Positions 21,101 through 33,095 of a stretch of DNA of 64,000 nt are shown here, piece after piece. This stretch comes from Schizochytrium sp. TIO01 (lineage: Eukaryota; Sar; Bigyra; Thraustochytrida; Thraustochytriidae). A program made the position numbers and the translations under genes. The stretch lies in NCBI GenBank assembly GCA_004764695.1, contig SMSO01000031.1:9335761-9399760 (forward strand), in the 5' to 3' direction. Below the pieces are notes generated by a model. The model was not told where the DNA came from, did not search any database, and saw only the letters and a list, made by a program, of their open reading frames with translations. How positions within the stretch are numbered: the stretch's first letter is position 1; each line of letters starts with the position of its first letter.

Positions 21101-21810
21101 GTTCTAATGATTTTTGCTCTGGAAATCAAATGCTCTTTTGTCCAACGGTAGATCTTCATTTAACTCTTAAAGCAAAGTTCCGGCTTCAAAATAAGCAGGA
21201 TGATTCTCCGCTTCATATTTTTGTCTGTCGCGCATGCTTAATATGCGGATCTCACTTAGGGGCTGCTAAAAGGTTGATATCCACAACCTAGTTATGAATA
21301 TTGTCATGGTGCTCAAGGAAGCAAATTAGTGGTCCCCTTTCTAACTGTCCTACTCCTCATTTCCTTGATATTTTCTGCTGATTGTAAGTGTGTATCCCTT
21401 CACGTTAGTAGATACTAGTACCTAGCCCGTTATTTGCCATTCTTTTTTCTGAACTGCCAAGGTTTAGTATGGTTACTTGCCATTCGAGACCGAAAGAGCC
21501 GTCACGAGACAGGAAAATAAGGTCGAGTTAAGCCACGGAGCTAAAAGCAGATTGGTGTGAGCAGGAATGAATATATGTCAGTATTGCCCTCTGCATAAAA
21601 GGTTATTTCAGGCTGCGTCTTAATGGGTAGCGATGAGGTTTGGAAGGCAATTTGTATTCGAAAGTGGGCTCGTGGTCACTTTTACGCGCGCTCTTCATTC
21701 ATGCAAAGTCCAACTTGCAATCAATCAAGCCTCAATCCTGATTTACGCAATCGAGCATCACACGTCGCGCGGATCTCTCAGTTGCATAATAGTACTTCAT
21801 TCTAACGAGT
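18126..21810. other. Long intergenic region, no supported gene
   Basis: The first few hundred bases, pyrimidine-rich on the plus strand, probably contain the promoter of the calponin-like gene (-). Beyond that only short, low-quality frames occur. TAGGTA-type motifs lie near 19562 and 20398. I recognise no RNA gene or transposon. Confidence 0.5.
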
Positions 21811-22142
21811 TTCTGTTTGGCTGTACCCAGATTGTAACTTGAAGTGCTTCAGAAAAAGAGTAAAATAAATAAAATGAAATAAGATTCTTGGTATTTTGCT
21901 ATGCAAAAATCTCCGTAACGAGGATGCTCGTTTGCAAGGCATTCTGGAAAACAAAAGTTGATCATCAATGTTATTTTTCTGTTTGGCTGTACCCAGATTG
22001 AAACTTGAAGTAATTCAGAAAAAGAGTAAACTAAATAAAATAAAATAAGATTCTTGGTATTTTGCTATGCAAAAATCTCCGTAACGAGGATGCTCGTTTG
22101 CAAGGTATTCTGGAAAACAAAAGTTGATCATCATTGTTATTC
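21811..22142. repeat. Tandem duplication, two 166-bp units
   Basis: Units 21811-21976 and 21977-22142 are the same sequence with only a handful of substitutions, beginning TTCTGTTTGGCTGTACCCAG in both. They are non-coding and contain AT-rich AAATAAA stretches. The close match indicates a recent local duplication. Confidence 0.92.
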
Positions 22143-24053
22143 TACGGAAGAGGGAACGCTTTTTGTTTAGAAGGAAGACGGAGACATAGAGGGTTCGAAT
22201 GTCTGATTGACCTGAAGTCTGAAGAGGTCAGCTTAAGTGACTTAACGAAGTATAGTCGATCTTTTCTCTAGCTAGTTTGGCAGAAAAATATCAAACTCAG
22301 TTTCCCCAGTACAACGTGAAGGCGTTGCTGAGGTTTAGCAAGTTGCAAATCGTTATATTGGCACCATTCGTATCACTTCTTTTTAAAGATCAGGAGCGAC
22401 ATCAGCTAATGATCCCGGGGAAAGAGAACTTGGAATACCAAAGAGTGTCCGTAAGAAACGACAGGAGGAAAGTCGCAGTAGTTAGCATTGGAAATCCTTG
22501 CCGCCATTTTTACGTAAATTGAAGTAATACATGTCCTCCCTTTAATTTTTTTTAATTATTAAGACATACGAGATTCACTAATGCTTCGGAAGTCTGAAAC
22601 GAACTAAACATGATAAACTCTGGGGCCAGTGCACACAGCTCTTCAAGATCTGGATCACCAATCAATCGGGCTACCTTCTACTACTACCTACCACCGGAGT
22701 ACTTCTCTATATAGAAGTAGGTAGGTACCTTCGCCTGCAATCGTGGGAAAGTGCACACCCTAACTCAAAGTGTATAGCAACGACACGCAGATACTATTAC
22801 TAAAGCTGCATGTCAAAGGTGGTTATTGAGGCTAAAGTAAAGAAAGATGGCGAGAATGTAAAATACCTCAGAAAGGATACCTGTAGGTTGCTCCCAATTT
22901 CGAAAGATTTCTACCGTCGCGGGTGCACACTTGCACCTTCAACTGAGAACTAAATAATATGATGGTGCACGATAAGTTTTGCGCCGAGTCCGTAAACCAC
23001 ATGTTTTCAAGGCTAACCAAAGTCACACTCACAAGTGGTGTCCCGTGCGGAGATTTCATGCACTTCACTTTCAATAGTCAAAGTTAATAATCTTATACCT
23101 TTTAGCTTGGGCAAAAGTTCAAGCTAAAATATTGAATGCAGTGTTGGGTGTGTGTGGTCTTCCTATGATAGGTAGGTAGATCCTTCTCGTGCTCATTGTA
23201 GCAAGGTCTTTGTTCTTAATATTGAACTCGAGTAGTACCTAAGTATCGCTTTAAAATATGAAAAGAAGTTGGAAACACTACAGTAAAATTTATTCGCAAG
23301 TATGCTTTGAAATCATCATGCAAATAGTCACGAGAGATGTCAGTAAACATTGCAAATAATTCTAAGAACCAAATAATTTAACTTAAAGTTTTACCCAAAA
23401 AGGGGTTTTAGGGATAGTCTCTGCGCGACTGCTGCTGGCCCGAGCAAAACTGACGGGACAGAAAAGTTTTCTTTCAATTTTTTTTGAAGCAACATTAATT
23501 CATTCATATTCAAATTGACGAAGCTTCATACCCGTGTCGAAGCAAGTTAAATTAACGAGAATTTATCGTGTCTGAAAGTTGAAAATTTGCTTCTGCTTCT
23601 TCAATAATATATATATATATATACTTGAGATAAACAGCTAATATTGAGAGGAACATCTTTATTAGCTTTGACGTTTCGATGGTATGCTACGACACAACTG
23701 TAAGGTAGACCTCAGTCAGTTCGAGACTTTTGAAAGGTAAGACTTCATCATTCTATGGGCCAAGCTCTGCTTCAACGAGTTTATATGGGATATGGAGCCT
23801 CAAAACTGACAAAATCGTTTTGTCGAAGACCCCAAATGCTGTTTGTATATGTTGAACTTTTAAACACAGCCCGAATGCGAGCATAGCTTGAAACTGCGCC
23901 TTGCCCAGATCTATCTACTCAACTTTCCTTAGTGGTTACTAGTTACTGGAAATTATTAATACGACTAGTAGTCTTATCATATTTGCAAGTTCAATAAACT
24001 TGCATTCCTTCAACCAGACCTTAGATTCTCCTCTGAAGTCTATTTATCAAACG
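22143..24053. other. Intergenic region upstream of the SMIM8-like gene
   Basis: No gene seen. Between about 22677 and 22731, a CTACTACCTACC tract and a GTAGGTAGGTACC tract face each other and could form an imperfect hairpin. A further GGTAGGTAG motif lies near 23170. Confidence 0.45.
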
Positions 24054-24440
24054 ATGCTGCGTTTGGCCCTAGCGGACTTTCGCCGCGTGAGTCCCCGCGG
24101 GCCACTCCCATCTTCCTCCTTTGGCCTTCACCGCCGCCTTTTGAGCGATGCCGCGAAACGACAGGAGGCAGGCAGCTCACAGGCCAGTGTTTCTTCTGCT
24201 TCTGCGCAGAATTATTCCCCTCCAAGACCTGCTCCTGTGCCCACGGAGACCCTACTGTTTCGTATCACAAACCCAGAGTTGCTTGCAGACCCGAACAAAT
24301 GGAGCTCATGGTTTTTAGTCATCGCAGTCTGGGTTGGGTTTGGAGGCTATTTCATATACTTGCGCAGAGACGAGATCAAGGAGGACGAGGAGATGGATAC
24401 AGCCATGATTGGACCCCGGAAACGTAATGGAAATTACTGA
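24054..24440 (+). CDS. SMIM8-like small mitochondrial membrane protein (128 aa)
   Basis: Residues 1-35 are rich in Arg, Ser, Leu and Ala with no acidic residue before Asp8, resembling a mitochondrial presequence. A Ser/Pro-rich stretch follows. Then comes the conserved block TLLFRITNPELLADPNKW (about 66-83) directly before one transmembrane helix (about 85-103, ending GGYFIYL) and an acidic-to-basic tail. This block-plus-helix arrangement matches small integral membrane protein 8 (the DUF4500 family), whose molecular role is poorly known. The frame is open upstream to a TTG at 24000, but the first in-frame ATG is at 24054, which I take as the start. Confidence 0.72.
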   Translation: MLRLALADFRRVSPRGPLPSSSFGLHRRLLSDAAKRQEAGSSQASVSSASAQNYSPPRPAPVPTETLLFRITNPELLADPNKWSSWFLVIAVWVGFGGYFIYLRRDEIKEDEEMDTAMIGPRKRNGNY

Positions 24441-26038
24441 AGATTTTTTTTGTAAACTTAGAGGTAACATGCCCAGATTCAACCCAACGCGAATTGCTTC
24501 TAATTGTCTTATGAGCAAAATTGTGCTGCAGCAATTCATGTGTACGCGCCTCCTCCGCAGTATGCCGTTATTAGTCACCCTCCTACCTCTTAAGTGAAGA
24601 GATCACTCAACACAATATCATACACGGTAAATCTTTGTGAGGTTAGGTATTTCCCACGAATTTTAACTCATATGTAGGAAGGGCGAATGACACATACAGA
24701 AAAGATGCAATCTTGAAAATGGGTCACCGAGGTTTGGCCTCTAGTTTACTATCCTTTTGGTCAAACTCAGTCTTCTTCTAGATTGAGCATAGAGAATTTT
24801 GCAAGCTCCCTCGCAATGTAATAACTATAAGCTTAGACTACTCGTCTTCAGAGACAACCACCCAATTGTCGAGATTACCAGCAGAGCAAAGTGATTCACA
24901 TCGCTATAAACAATGCCACCTGCACGAGCCTGAAGCAATTAGCACAAAGATGATCTGTCTGGTCTACAATAGTTCTGGTGTTTGTAAAAGAAAAAACTTG
25001 AAAACTTTTAGCCAAAATGCAGTACACAGTTTGCTCAATTTTCGAAAAGGCACGCAATGAAAGGATTTAATAAAGCCCTTGAAACATGATGTGTTTCCAT
25101 CTTCATGATATATTTTCTTATCACTATATCAGGGGGGAGGAGGGATAAAAGACTCCATCGAAAACTGACTTCAGATTGTGCACACGGACACCGAATACTT
25201 GGTCGCACACCTTTTCGGAACATCATGAAATATCACATACAAGTCTCGCTTCTTGTATAGATTAAAACAATCGATTTTAAAGCTTCTATACCCCCAACTA
25301 ACATGGTTTTAGCTGGATTAGTTAGCATTCTGCAGCAAATTTGAACACAACTTGTACTGTCCTTGAGACACTTTATATGTTAATATTTGTCTAAGAAATC
25401 GGTCAAATAACTCAGATCCTGTACTGAATTATTCGGCTCGATTGAGTTGTACATACGATATTATTAGCAATTCAAGGTTACTTGGAGAAGCACCGAGATA
25501 GGTAGGTGTCTTGCGATGTTTCTTTTTTGATTTAATTTCCTAAATTGATCCAACTACCAAAGAAAATTACGATATCTCCTACCTCAAATTTGTTGCCAAC
25601 AATACCCCGGACAATCTTAGATCTTGTCTCAAAGGTTTGGCTCAGAATGATGCTTCCCGAGTTGAACGTTTTTGCTGTAATCTAATCACTAATGGCTTTT
25701 GGGGGGGGATTTTTCAAACAGAAACCTAACCTTTGGTGTTGAGAGAAATAGTTGATCTTACATCAAGAGCATAAGCAAGCTTCAGGTCCTAAACAATAAG
25801 CTTTACACGGAAAGGACAAGAAGGCAAAAGTTGCCATATACATCGAACAATTATACGAAATTCTACATACTACTAAAACTACTCCGGTGACAGGATAAGG
25901 AACAAATTTACTCTTGGTTACAGATACGATCAAAATATTCCACTATGGGCTAGTCTTTCCTAATATATGCGTAAACAGTAATCATAATTTCTGACAGTGT
26001 ACAGGGAGCATGCAACAGGGGCCTTATGAAGCCATGAT
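24441..26038. other. AT-rich intergenic region, no supported gene
   Basis: Only short frames are present. A GATAGGTAGGTG motif lies near 25498. This is 3' flank for both neighbouring genes, which converge here. Confidence 0.5.
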
Positions 26039-28426
26039 TTACAAATCGTATACGGAAGTTCCATTCGCAGCAAGGAAGAGCTGATGGAGCTCAATCATAC
26101 AAACTGGCTCGATAATATTGAACTCAGTACTGCCCATCGAGAGATTAATAAAAGACATGCCCATGAGAGGGAATCCCAAGAAAGGATTCACGAAGGTTGC
26201 CATAGGAACTCCTAAACTGAGACCAATGATTCCATCCTTTGCACCAACAACTGCCATTTTCATAAGCATGTCTTTTTTATCAGCGTATGCAAATTCTTTG
26301 TCACCAACCTTTGCCCGAAGAGCGAATACCTCGAGAAGAAGAATAACAAACTTGCCAAAGCCGGGTTTAACACGCTCAATGTTAAGCACAATTTGAGGAA
26401 TCTGGAAACTTTCCTTAAGCTCACGAAGCTCTTGCTCTTCCTTGGCCAACTCAGCAAGGCGTTCCATATCCTCTTCGTCAGTTCTTCTGCTGCTACTCGT
26501 ATTGTTACGGCGCAGCATAGACTTCAGGTTACTGTGTCTCGAGCGCCTGGATCGTGCTGAATGCGATGAACGTGTAGATGGTGACGCCGAAGCAGCCCTG
26601 CTAGGGCTATCTGAAAACGCGATTGATGTCTTTGCTGTCAGGCGCGATGGCGAGGGAGAACTTTCACATTCAATATTTTCAAGAACCAAATTTCCATCTT
26701 CGACATCTGACACGCTATGAATTTCGCTATGCAGCACGGGGTGCAGTGGTGATGGTTTTTGAGGTTGGCCTGCATCAGAAGATACATTCTCTTCTTGTTC
26801 CCCGGAACGCAAGTCTTCAAGCTCCTTTTTCTGCAACTGCTGCTGACGTGCGTTACGGTTGGACATAGTCCTGCGAAGCATACTTTTGAAAGTGCTGGTG
26901 TCCCTGGCAGAACGGTGAGGGCTGCTAACGGGTGACCCGGTACTGGGCTTGGAAGCTATGCATGTTGATGCAGTAGAGTCATCCTCGCTAAATCCAAAGT
27001 GGGCAAGACGGGTTTCGGGGGCATCTGAGTGGTCACGCTCTCGTGATGAATGAGATGATGTCTCGTCACCAGAGCAAGGGACATCAGCTCCCTCAGTGGC
27101 AACTTGTTGTCCACGCACAGTTTTTCGGAACATGTTCTTGAAGCCAACTGGCGACGAAGGGAACCTTCCAGGGCTGCTAGGAAAGCGCATGGACAATTTG
27201 GGCAACAGGGGATCATCTCTCGTATCCTCGCCACTGGTGGTTGTGCTCATATGCGACGAATCAAGATCATCCATCGGTTCGATAGCATCTTCCTCGGTGA
27301 TGTTTTCGTCACCAAAGACAATTTTACGGAGCTCTGGCTCGAGCTGCTCGTAAACAAGCCCACGAATCACTTTGACAGCGTGCGCTCCCAACCGTGCTTC
27401 AAGATTGCGTTGAAGTTTGCGATAGAACTTTCGCTCAGCTTTGATGAGCACAGGGGAATGACCTGAAAGGAATTCTGCATTTGCGGCCTTCTTGGCTGCA
27501 CGATCAGATACACCGGTGGTGAGTCGAGTAGGCAAACGCCAATCGCCACTTGCAATCACCATCTTGGCAGAGAAATTGAGAGCTGTAGCAACCTTAAGCA
27601 ATGTATGAATCCACGTAGATTGACTCAGCACACGAGCTGCACGAAGTGCGGTGTTCGTACGCGCACGGATGCCAAAAATGCGTTTGAAGAGAATATCGTA
27701 AGCGTCTGTTTCATCGTTGAAAGTGGGTCCTTTGCGGCGAATAAGAAGCATCTCCATGATAGCTTCGCGGTCCTGACGGTTCATAGTTTTCAATAAGCGG
27801 AAAGCAGGTCCATAGTTTTGCTTTTGCGCATTGAGCGCCAATTCATTTGACAGTTCCATAGTGATTGATTCAAAGGTGGGGGCAGGCTTGCCAGCCTTCG
27901 ATGAGGTCGTGGAGGTGACTGAGCCCTCAGATTCTCTGCGCGATTTTAAGGACTTCTTTGCCACTGAGCCTTCTGACTCTTTGTGCGATTTCAAAGATTT
28001 CTTCGACATTTTGCGAATGAGACGTTGGCCCAGAGACCGTGCAGACCTCGCTGATGATGTACTCCTTGCATCGTCAAGTGCTGCAGGATCGTTATCGTCT
28101 TCATCCTCATCGTCATCGTCATCATCGGTGAAACGGTCAATTCCGGAATCTAATGCATCGAGATCAGCCTGAAGGATATCAGGCTGAATATCATCTTGTG
28201 CATCATCTGAGTCACGTTCTCTACTTTGTCGGCGACCACGTCTAGTTCGAGTTGTCTTTGAGGGTGAGACATCTCCGTGTGAATCATGGAGAAGATCTTC
28301 TAAGCTCTTGCGTCCGAAATTAGCCTCTTCTTCTTCCATTTCATCATCACTACATCCCTTTTGCTGCTTTTTGCGGGCAGCCGCAACAAGGTCTTTGCCA
28401 ATGCTTGCAAAGTCGAAGAGCGCCAT
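26039..28426 (-). CDS. Uncharacterised 795-residue protein with two ordered blocks
   Basis: I do not recognise a family. Residues 1-180 are charged, with acidic clusters (DDDDDEDEDDN) and two similar K-S-L-K-S-(H/R)-K/R-E-S-E-G-S-V segments. A helical, probably folded block spans about 180-375 (AFRLLKTMNRQDREAIMEMLLIRR, in part; GDWRLPTRLTTGVSDRAAKK). A long Ser/Arg-rich linker with repeated KSMLRR and KNMFRK motifs covers about 376-660. The C-terminal block, about 677-795, includes a Gly/Pro-rich hydrophobic segment (GIIGLSLGVPMATFVNPFLG) that might contact membrane. I infer a scaffold or cytoskeleton-linked protein but have no firm basis. The start is the first ATG, preceded by AAGACA. No intron is needed. 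Confidence 0.75.
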   Translation of the reverse strand: MALFDFASIGKDLVAAARKKQQKGCSDDEMEEEEANFGRKSLEDLLHDSHGDVSPSKTTRTRRGRRQSRERDSDDAQDDIQPDILQADLDALDSGIDRFTDDDDDDEDEDDNDPAALDDARSTSSARSARSLGQRLIRKMSKKSLKSHKESEGSVAKKSLKSRRESEGSVTSTTSSKAGKPAPTFESITMELSNELALNAQKQNYGPAFRLLKTMNRQDREAIMEMLLIRRKGPTFNDETDAYDILFKRIFGIRARTNTALRAARVLSQSTWIHTLLKVATALNFSAKMVIASGDWRLPTRLTTGVSDRAAKKAANAEFLSGHSPVLIKAERKFYRKLQRNLEARLGAHAVKVIRGLVYEQLEPELRKIVFGDENITEEDAIEPMDDLDSSHMSTTTSGEDTRDDPLLPKLSMRFPSSPGRFPSSPVGFKNMFRKTVRGQQVATEGADVPCSGDETSSHSSRERDHSDAPETRLAHFGFSEDDSTASTCIASKPSTGSPVSSPHRSARDTSTFKSMLRRTMSNRNARQQQLQKKELEDLRSGEQEENVSSDAGQPQKPSPLHPVLHSEIHSVSDVEDGNLVLENIECESSPSPSRLTAKTSIAFSDSPSRAASASPSTRSSHSARSRRSRHSNLKSMLRRNNTSSSRRTDEEDMERLAELAKEEQELRELKESFQIPQIVLNIERVKPGFGKFVILLLEVFALRAKVGDKEFAYADKKDMLMKMAVVGAKDGIIGLSLGVPMATFVNPFLGFPLMGMSFINLSMGSTEFNIIEPVCMIELHQLFLAANGTSVYDL

Positions 28427-28933
28427 TGTCTTTTGCTAAAGTTGGAGCTAAGACTGCCAGCAGTGAGAAAATGTTTCTCTCTCCAAACTGCTACAATTGT
28501 TCAATAGATTGCACAACTGCTTACTCGCTTCGATTTCCTTCGGCTCTGACTCCACAAAAGTATATAGGGAACGCCAACGCCACCTTGGATGCCAGAAGAG
28601 ACAACCAAAAAGGAAGAACTACTACTAAGTCTACACCAGGAGTCAAAGCAAGGCTCTTCTCCCCTAAGAATTAGAGAAACGAGGCAGGAGACGTGCAATG
28701 CAGCTCCGAAGTTCGCTGCGTTTCGGTCTTTTGATTGTGCCCTCTTTTCTGTATGTTCTAGTTCTGGTTCTGAGGCAGAGCGAGAATGTCCGGAATGCCT
28801 GTGCGAAGAAAGCACAACGAACAGCTCTCGACTTTAGCGGCTTCTTTGCTCCTGGCTTTACCTCCTCGAGCTTGCGGAAAGAGAGTCCGCAAAGACGAGT
28901 CGATTGCTTGTTTGCTTGCCTGCTAGCTGCTAG

Positions 28934-28982
28934 CTTGCTTGCTTGCTTGTTGGGTTGATTGATTGATTAATTGATTGATTGC
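28934..28982. repeat. CTTG and TGAT tetranucleotide tracts
   Basis: A short GCTTGCTTG run is followed by an imperfect TTGATTGATT run, about 500 bp upstream of the 795-residue gene. Confidence 0.85.
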
Positions 28983-30463
28983 ATGGCTGCAGAGCGCGGA
29001 AGAAGGAATGACCAACAAGAAGAGAGAAAAGAATTATTAAAAGAGGTTTTTGAAGAAGCAATTGCGATGATGATCATCACAATCACAACGAAACAACCAA
29101 AATTACAATTTTACTATTTTCTACAAACAAATAGAAATTCAATTTAAAATATTATTGTTCTGTTTACGTTTGTTAAAAGCCAACTCGGATAGCAAGTGGT
29201 TAGGAGCTACTACATGGCACCTTCCTAGAGTTCCGGTCGGAGAAAAAGAAAGGGTAAGTCCTATTTAAATTTACCTTAACCAGGTCCTACTAACTATTCA
29301 AAGACCTGGGCCTTTCTTTCCTTTTCGAAAGTTCTGTTTCAAGTTGTTTCCCCAAAAAGAAATGCCCAACTTCCTTTCCCTTTATACTTTTCCTTTTCTC
29401 CCTCTCGATTCATGAGGAGCGCCTAGCCAGTGCTATGTGACACCTACGCGAACACTGGATTCTCCTTCTCCTGATTCTGCTTCGCTGGCTATAGGTGAAG
29501 AAAAGAGGAGGATCTGCGTACAAACTAACTCTCTGAGAAGGTCGCTTTTGCTTGCTTTTCCCCGCTTTTTCATAATTTCCAAAGAAAAAACTAAACAACA
29601 ATCCAAAGCAAACCGAACGAGGGGAAAGGAATCCCAGATATCTCCAGCTAGATACGTAGGCTTTTGCGCATTGACAACTTCAATTGTAGGTTGGTTGCCT
29701 TTGGTAGAGAATAAAACAATCACTTGCGTTTTATTTGCAAACCTCGTGCTGTTGAATGGAAAAGAACGCAAAGGCCTCGGAAGTGGGAAGGAACACTCAT
29801 AGTATTTCGCTATCATACATGGAGAGGATCACAAAGTTCTGTAGAGAAACACAAAAAGAAAGAATTGCGAAGAGTAAAATAAATATTGATTAGAAATATA
29901 CATATATATTTATACATAAAGAAAAAAGAGAGAGAGAAAAAGAAGTACCTATCATGAAAAAGAAGAAGAAGAAGAATCTAAGACGGCTCGCGATGATGGC
30001 ACAGATACAGCAAACAAAGAACTGCCGTTAGTGCTATTTGCTGCCTCGAGACCCTCTTTCTTCACATAAACAAACAAAGATTCTCATTCATTACTTGGCC
30101 ACTCCTCACAAAGTAAAATATTATATCGCCTTCTCCTTTGAATCCTGCATTCCCATTCTTTCTCTCTTCCAATGCTTTGAGCCGTCTTTTCATTGAATGA
30201 GATGCCTACCACTTTCAAGCAACAACAGACAGCAGAATCGCATTCTCATTATACTTTCATTCATTATTCAGGAGCCATCCCCTCCATCAAACTGTGCCTT
30301 CACTCGAGTAAGAACTCAGCAAAGCACATATAAATAGGTAATACATGCAGAACCGCAATCTTGAGTTGAGAAACAGAGTTTTCGAGTCCAAACGGGATCA
30401 CCACAGACGCAGACTTTCTGACTGACTGACTGAGTCGATTCGTTTAATCCGAGCATAGCAAGC

Positions 30464-30540
30464 GAGCAGCAGCAGCAGCAACAACAACAACAACAGTTCA
30501 TTTCATTTCATTTCATTGATTTCATTGATTTCATTGATTC
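30464..30540. repeat. CAG/CAA trinucleotide tract followed by CATTT/CATTGATTT tract
   Basis: AGCAGCAGCAGCAACAACAA is followed by repeated CATTT and then TTCATTGATTTCATTGATTT units. The poly-Cys reading on the minus strand is an artefact of the CAG/CAA run. Confidence 0.85.
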
Positions 30541-32218
30541 CATTTGATCAGAATGAGTTCGAGACAGAAGAAGTCTATCAAAGAGCGGGAAGGGAGAGTG
30601 CTACAGAAACGCATAGAAGGGTATAGCATCCAAAGAGACAGGGAGGAACACTAGCTCAGTTCAGCGACTCTTCAGGGCCTAAGGGGCAGTTAGTACCATC
30701 CTAGTTGTTGACTAGGAAGTGTTCTTTATGGCATTTATTTCTCCTTTTTCTGCAGCACCAACGATAGTACTTAGGCAGTAATTTATGAGGGAAATTTTGG
30801 AAAAAAAAATAATAAAAAAAACTCTTTCTTTTTCTTTTCTTTTATAATTAAAATATGGGCTCAGATATATGTGTATTTTTTATATTGCTTTTTTTGGGGG
30901 GGGGGGGATAAATAAAAACAGGGTGGTGGAACACCTTAAAATAAGAACACTTGTATCTAAGCTTTGTGCGAAGAAGCAGCGCGGAGAAAGCACCATCAAG
31001 GCTGAGTTCTCGTGAGCAGAATCTTTTGCATAATGATTGGTTTAGATTTCTATAGCCAAGGCAACCATGGACCATGTTGAGCGTGCTCGCAGATCTCTCA
31101 TTGCATCTATCATAGACCCGATTTCACTCGCAAGAAACCTGACGGAAAGTCTCAAGAGTTAAGAATTGATGAGAGAACTTGCAAGCTTCGGAAAGAGAAC
31201 AGGAACTCTTTTCAGACTGTCATTTTAAAAGTTAAACGTTAAAATTTTAAAAATGCACATCATGATTTTCACTCTTTTACTTTATATAAATAGTATTTTA
31301 ATTTTGAATGGCAAAATATATGTTTGGGGGGGAATGAAACATATTCTTTATTGCATATATCATTTTAGGCCGTCTGGAAAAGGGACTCTTCTTGAATAAT
31401 AATCATGTTAGCCTCGGACCTAAGTGATCATATTTCCCCCAATCAATGCAACCAAAAGAAGCTTCTACGAGCTTCGTCATGATCTTTCAAATTCACAGCT
31501 TTCGAACACCTGCCCCTCAAAGTCCGACGAAAGGACTGATGTTCTGCTTTTCAATAGTTTGTTTTAAGTGTTTTCTTCAAGGGTTTTAGTCTTTTCTATG
31601 ATCTTTCTTACGGGGATCAATAAACTTTGACCATCAGTCTATTACGATCGCGATGCCGCTCAGGCATACATACTCTCAGTCAACGGGACGGCACCTTGAA
31701 GAAGGCGAACTTGAAATATCGACCTTTGCCTCTCATGATGCCCTCTCTGCGAGATAAGCTCTCGAGAGCTTTTCCGTACTCAAAGCCTTCCATTGAGTCA
31801 GTTGGCGATCAATCAACCTTTCTTTGCCAAATCCTAATTATTTGATTTTTTTAATGACTTTTTTCAATTTGGAGGGGAAAAGAAATAAAAAACACTCGAA
31901 GGCGATGAATGAATGTCCTGTCCTGTTCTAAGTGAGCCTAGGTAGTGAGTGAGCGGGTAGATGAGCACTGGGAGAGCCACCTGGCCGGAACTTCTTTCGT
32001 GGAGAAAGCGAAGAAGTCCTCCGTTAGGTCGGTCACTCATTCGCTGCCAACAAACTCGCTGAATAAAGCATCGGCACGAGGAGGCCGAGTGACTTCCAAT
32101 CCCTGCCTCCCACTGGGTTTTAGGTACCTGACTATTCTCAATTGCTTGCTTGGCCCAACTTCATTGCTTGTCACTCTGCAAGTCCTCGCCCCTTCGAGAC
32201 CTCTATCAAGACTTCTAT

Positions 32219-32362
32219 CAGTCAATCAGTCAATCAGTCAATCATTTATCAATCATATGCAATCATTTATCAATCATGTGCAATCACATTCATTCATATA
32301 CAATCACATTCATCAATCAGTCAATACATCAATCAATCAATCAATACATCAATCAATCAGTT
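32219..32362. repeat. CAATCAGT / CAATCATT satellite
   Basis: About 140 bp made mainly of CAATCAGT, CAATCATTTAT and CAATACAT units with 4-base periodicity. This is a degenerate relative of the TGAT satellite at 36235. Confidence 0.85.
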
Positions 32363-33020
32363 TTGGTGCTCCTCTACAGAAAGGATTGATCGATCCATCA
32401 AAGGCAGACAGCCAGTCCCTTGAAAGCCTGAATAAAGGCCGAATCACGAGTTCACTGTAAGCATCGAAGACTGGTTGGTCTCAAGAACCGCGGAGCAGCC
32501 AACAGAACTCGTGGCTGGTCTCTTGGTCAGCTTAAGCTCTTCGAGTTTGAGCGCTCGCTGCTCAGAGACACAGCGCCGCCAGAGCTGCCGTTGGTTGACT
32601 GGAAACCTCCGCTCAAGCAATCAGCTTTCCAAGGTCTCCAGCCCTGATCGATTCGCCGTCTTCGCCATGTTCTCGCCAAGTCCTCAAACACCTCCTCCTC
32701 CTCCTCCTCCCCGTACGCCTACCTACCAGCTAGCTAGTCGTCAGACTAACCGGCGCTGATCTTTTATCCATTTGTTTCTCCGCCTTTGGAGCGCCTTTCT
32801 TTGTGAGGATATGATGCAACAAATCAGAGAAACTCACGAATATATCTGCGGTTCAGAGCTATGGTCGCCTTGGGCCATTGGATCTCTCTCTCTCTCTCTC
32901 TCTTTGCAACTCTGCGTAGGAACTGACGAGTTGGCAAATGAAGACGAGCGATTTCAGGAACGGGGAAAGGGACTGCGCGCAATCTGTGGGCACGGGCGGC
33001 GGTTTGGATGGAAGGCCCAG

Positions 33021-33095
33021 CCCAAAGCAGAAATGCCCAAAGCAGAAATGCCCAAAGCAGAAATGCCCAAAGCAGAAATGCCCAAAGCAGAAATG
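33021..33095. repeat. Five perfect 15-bp tandem repeats
   Basis: CCCAAAGCAGAAATG is repeated five times without change. Because the unit is a multiple of three, an open frame (32772-33146, plus) reads PKAEM five times. I do not regard that frame as a demonstrated gene. Confidence 0.95.

Noticed and set aside
24000-24053. Upstream 18-codon extension of the SMIM8-like gene
   Set aside because: It begins with TTG. The ATG at 24054 is followed by a sequence that looks like a mitochondrial presequence.
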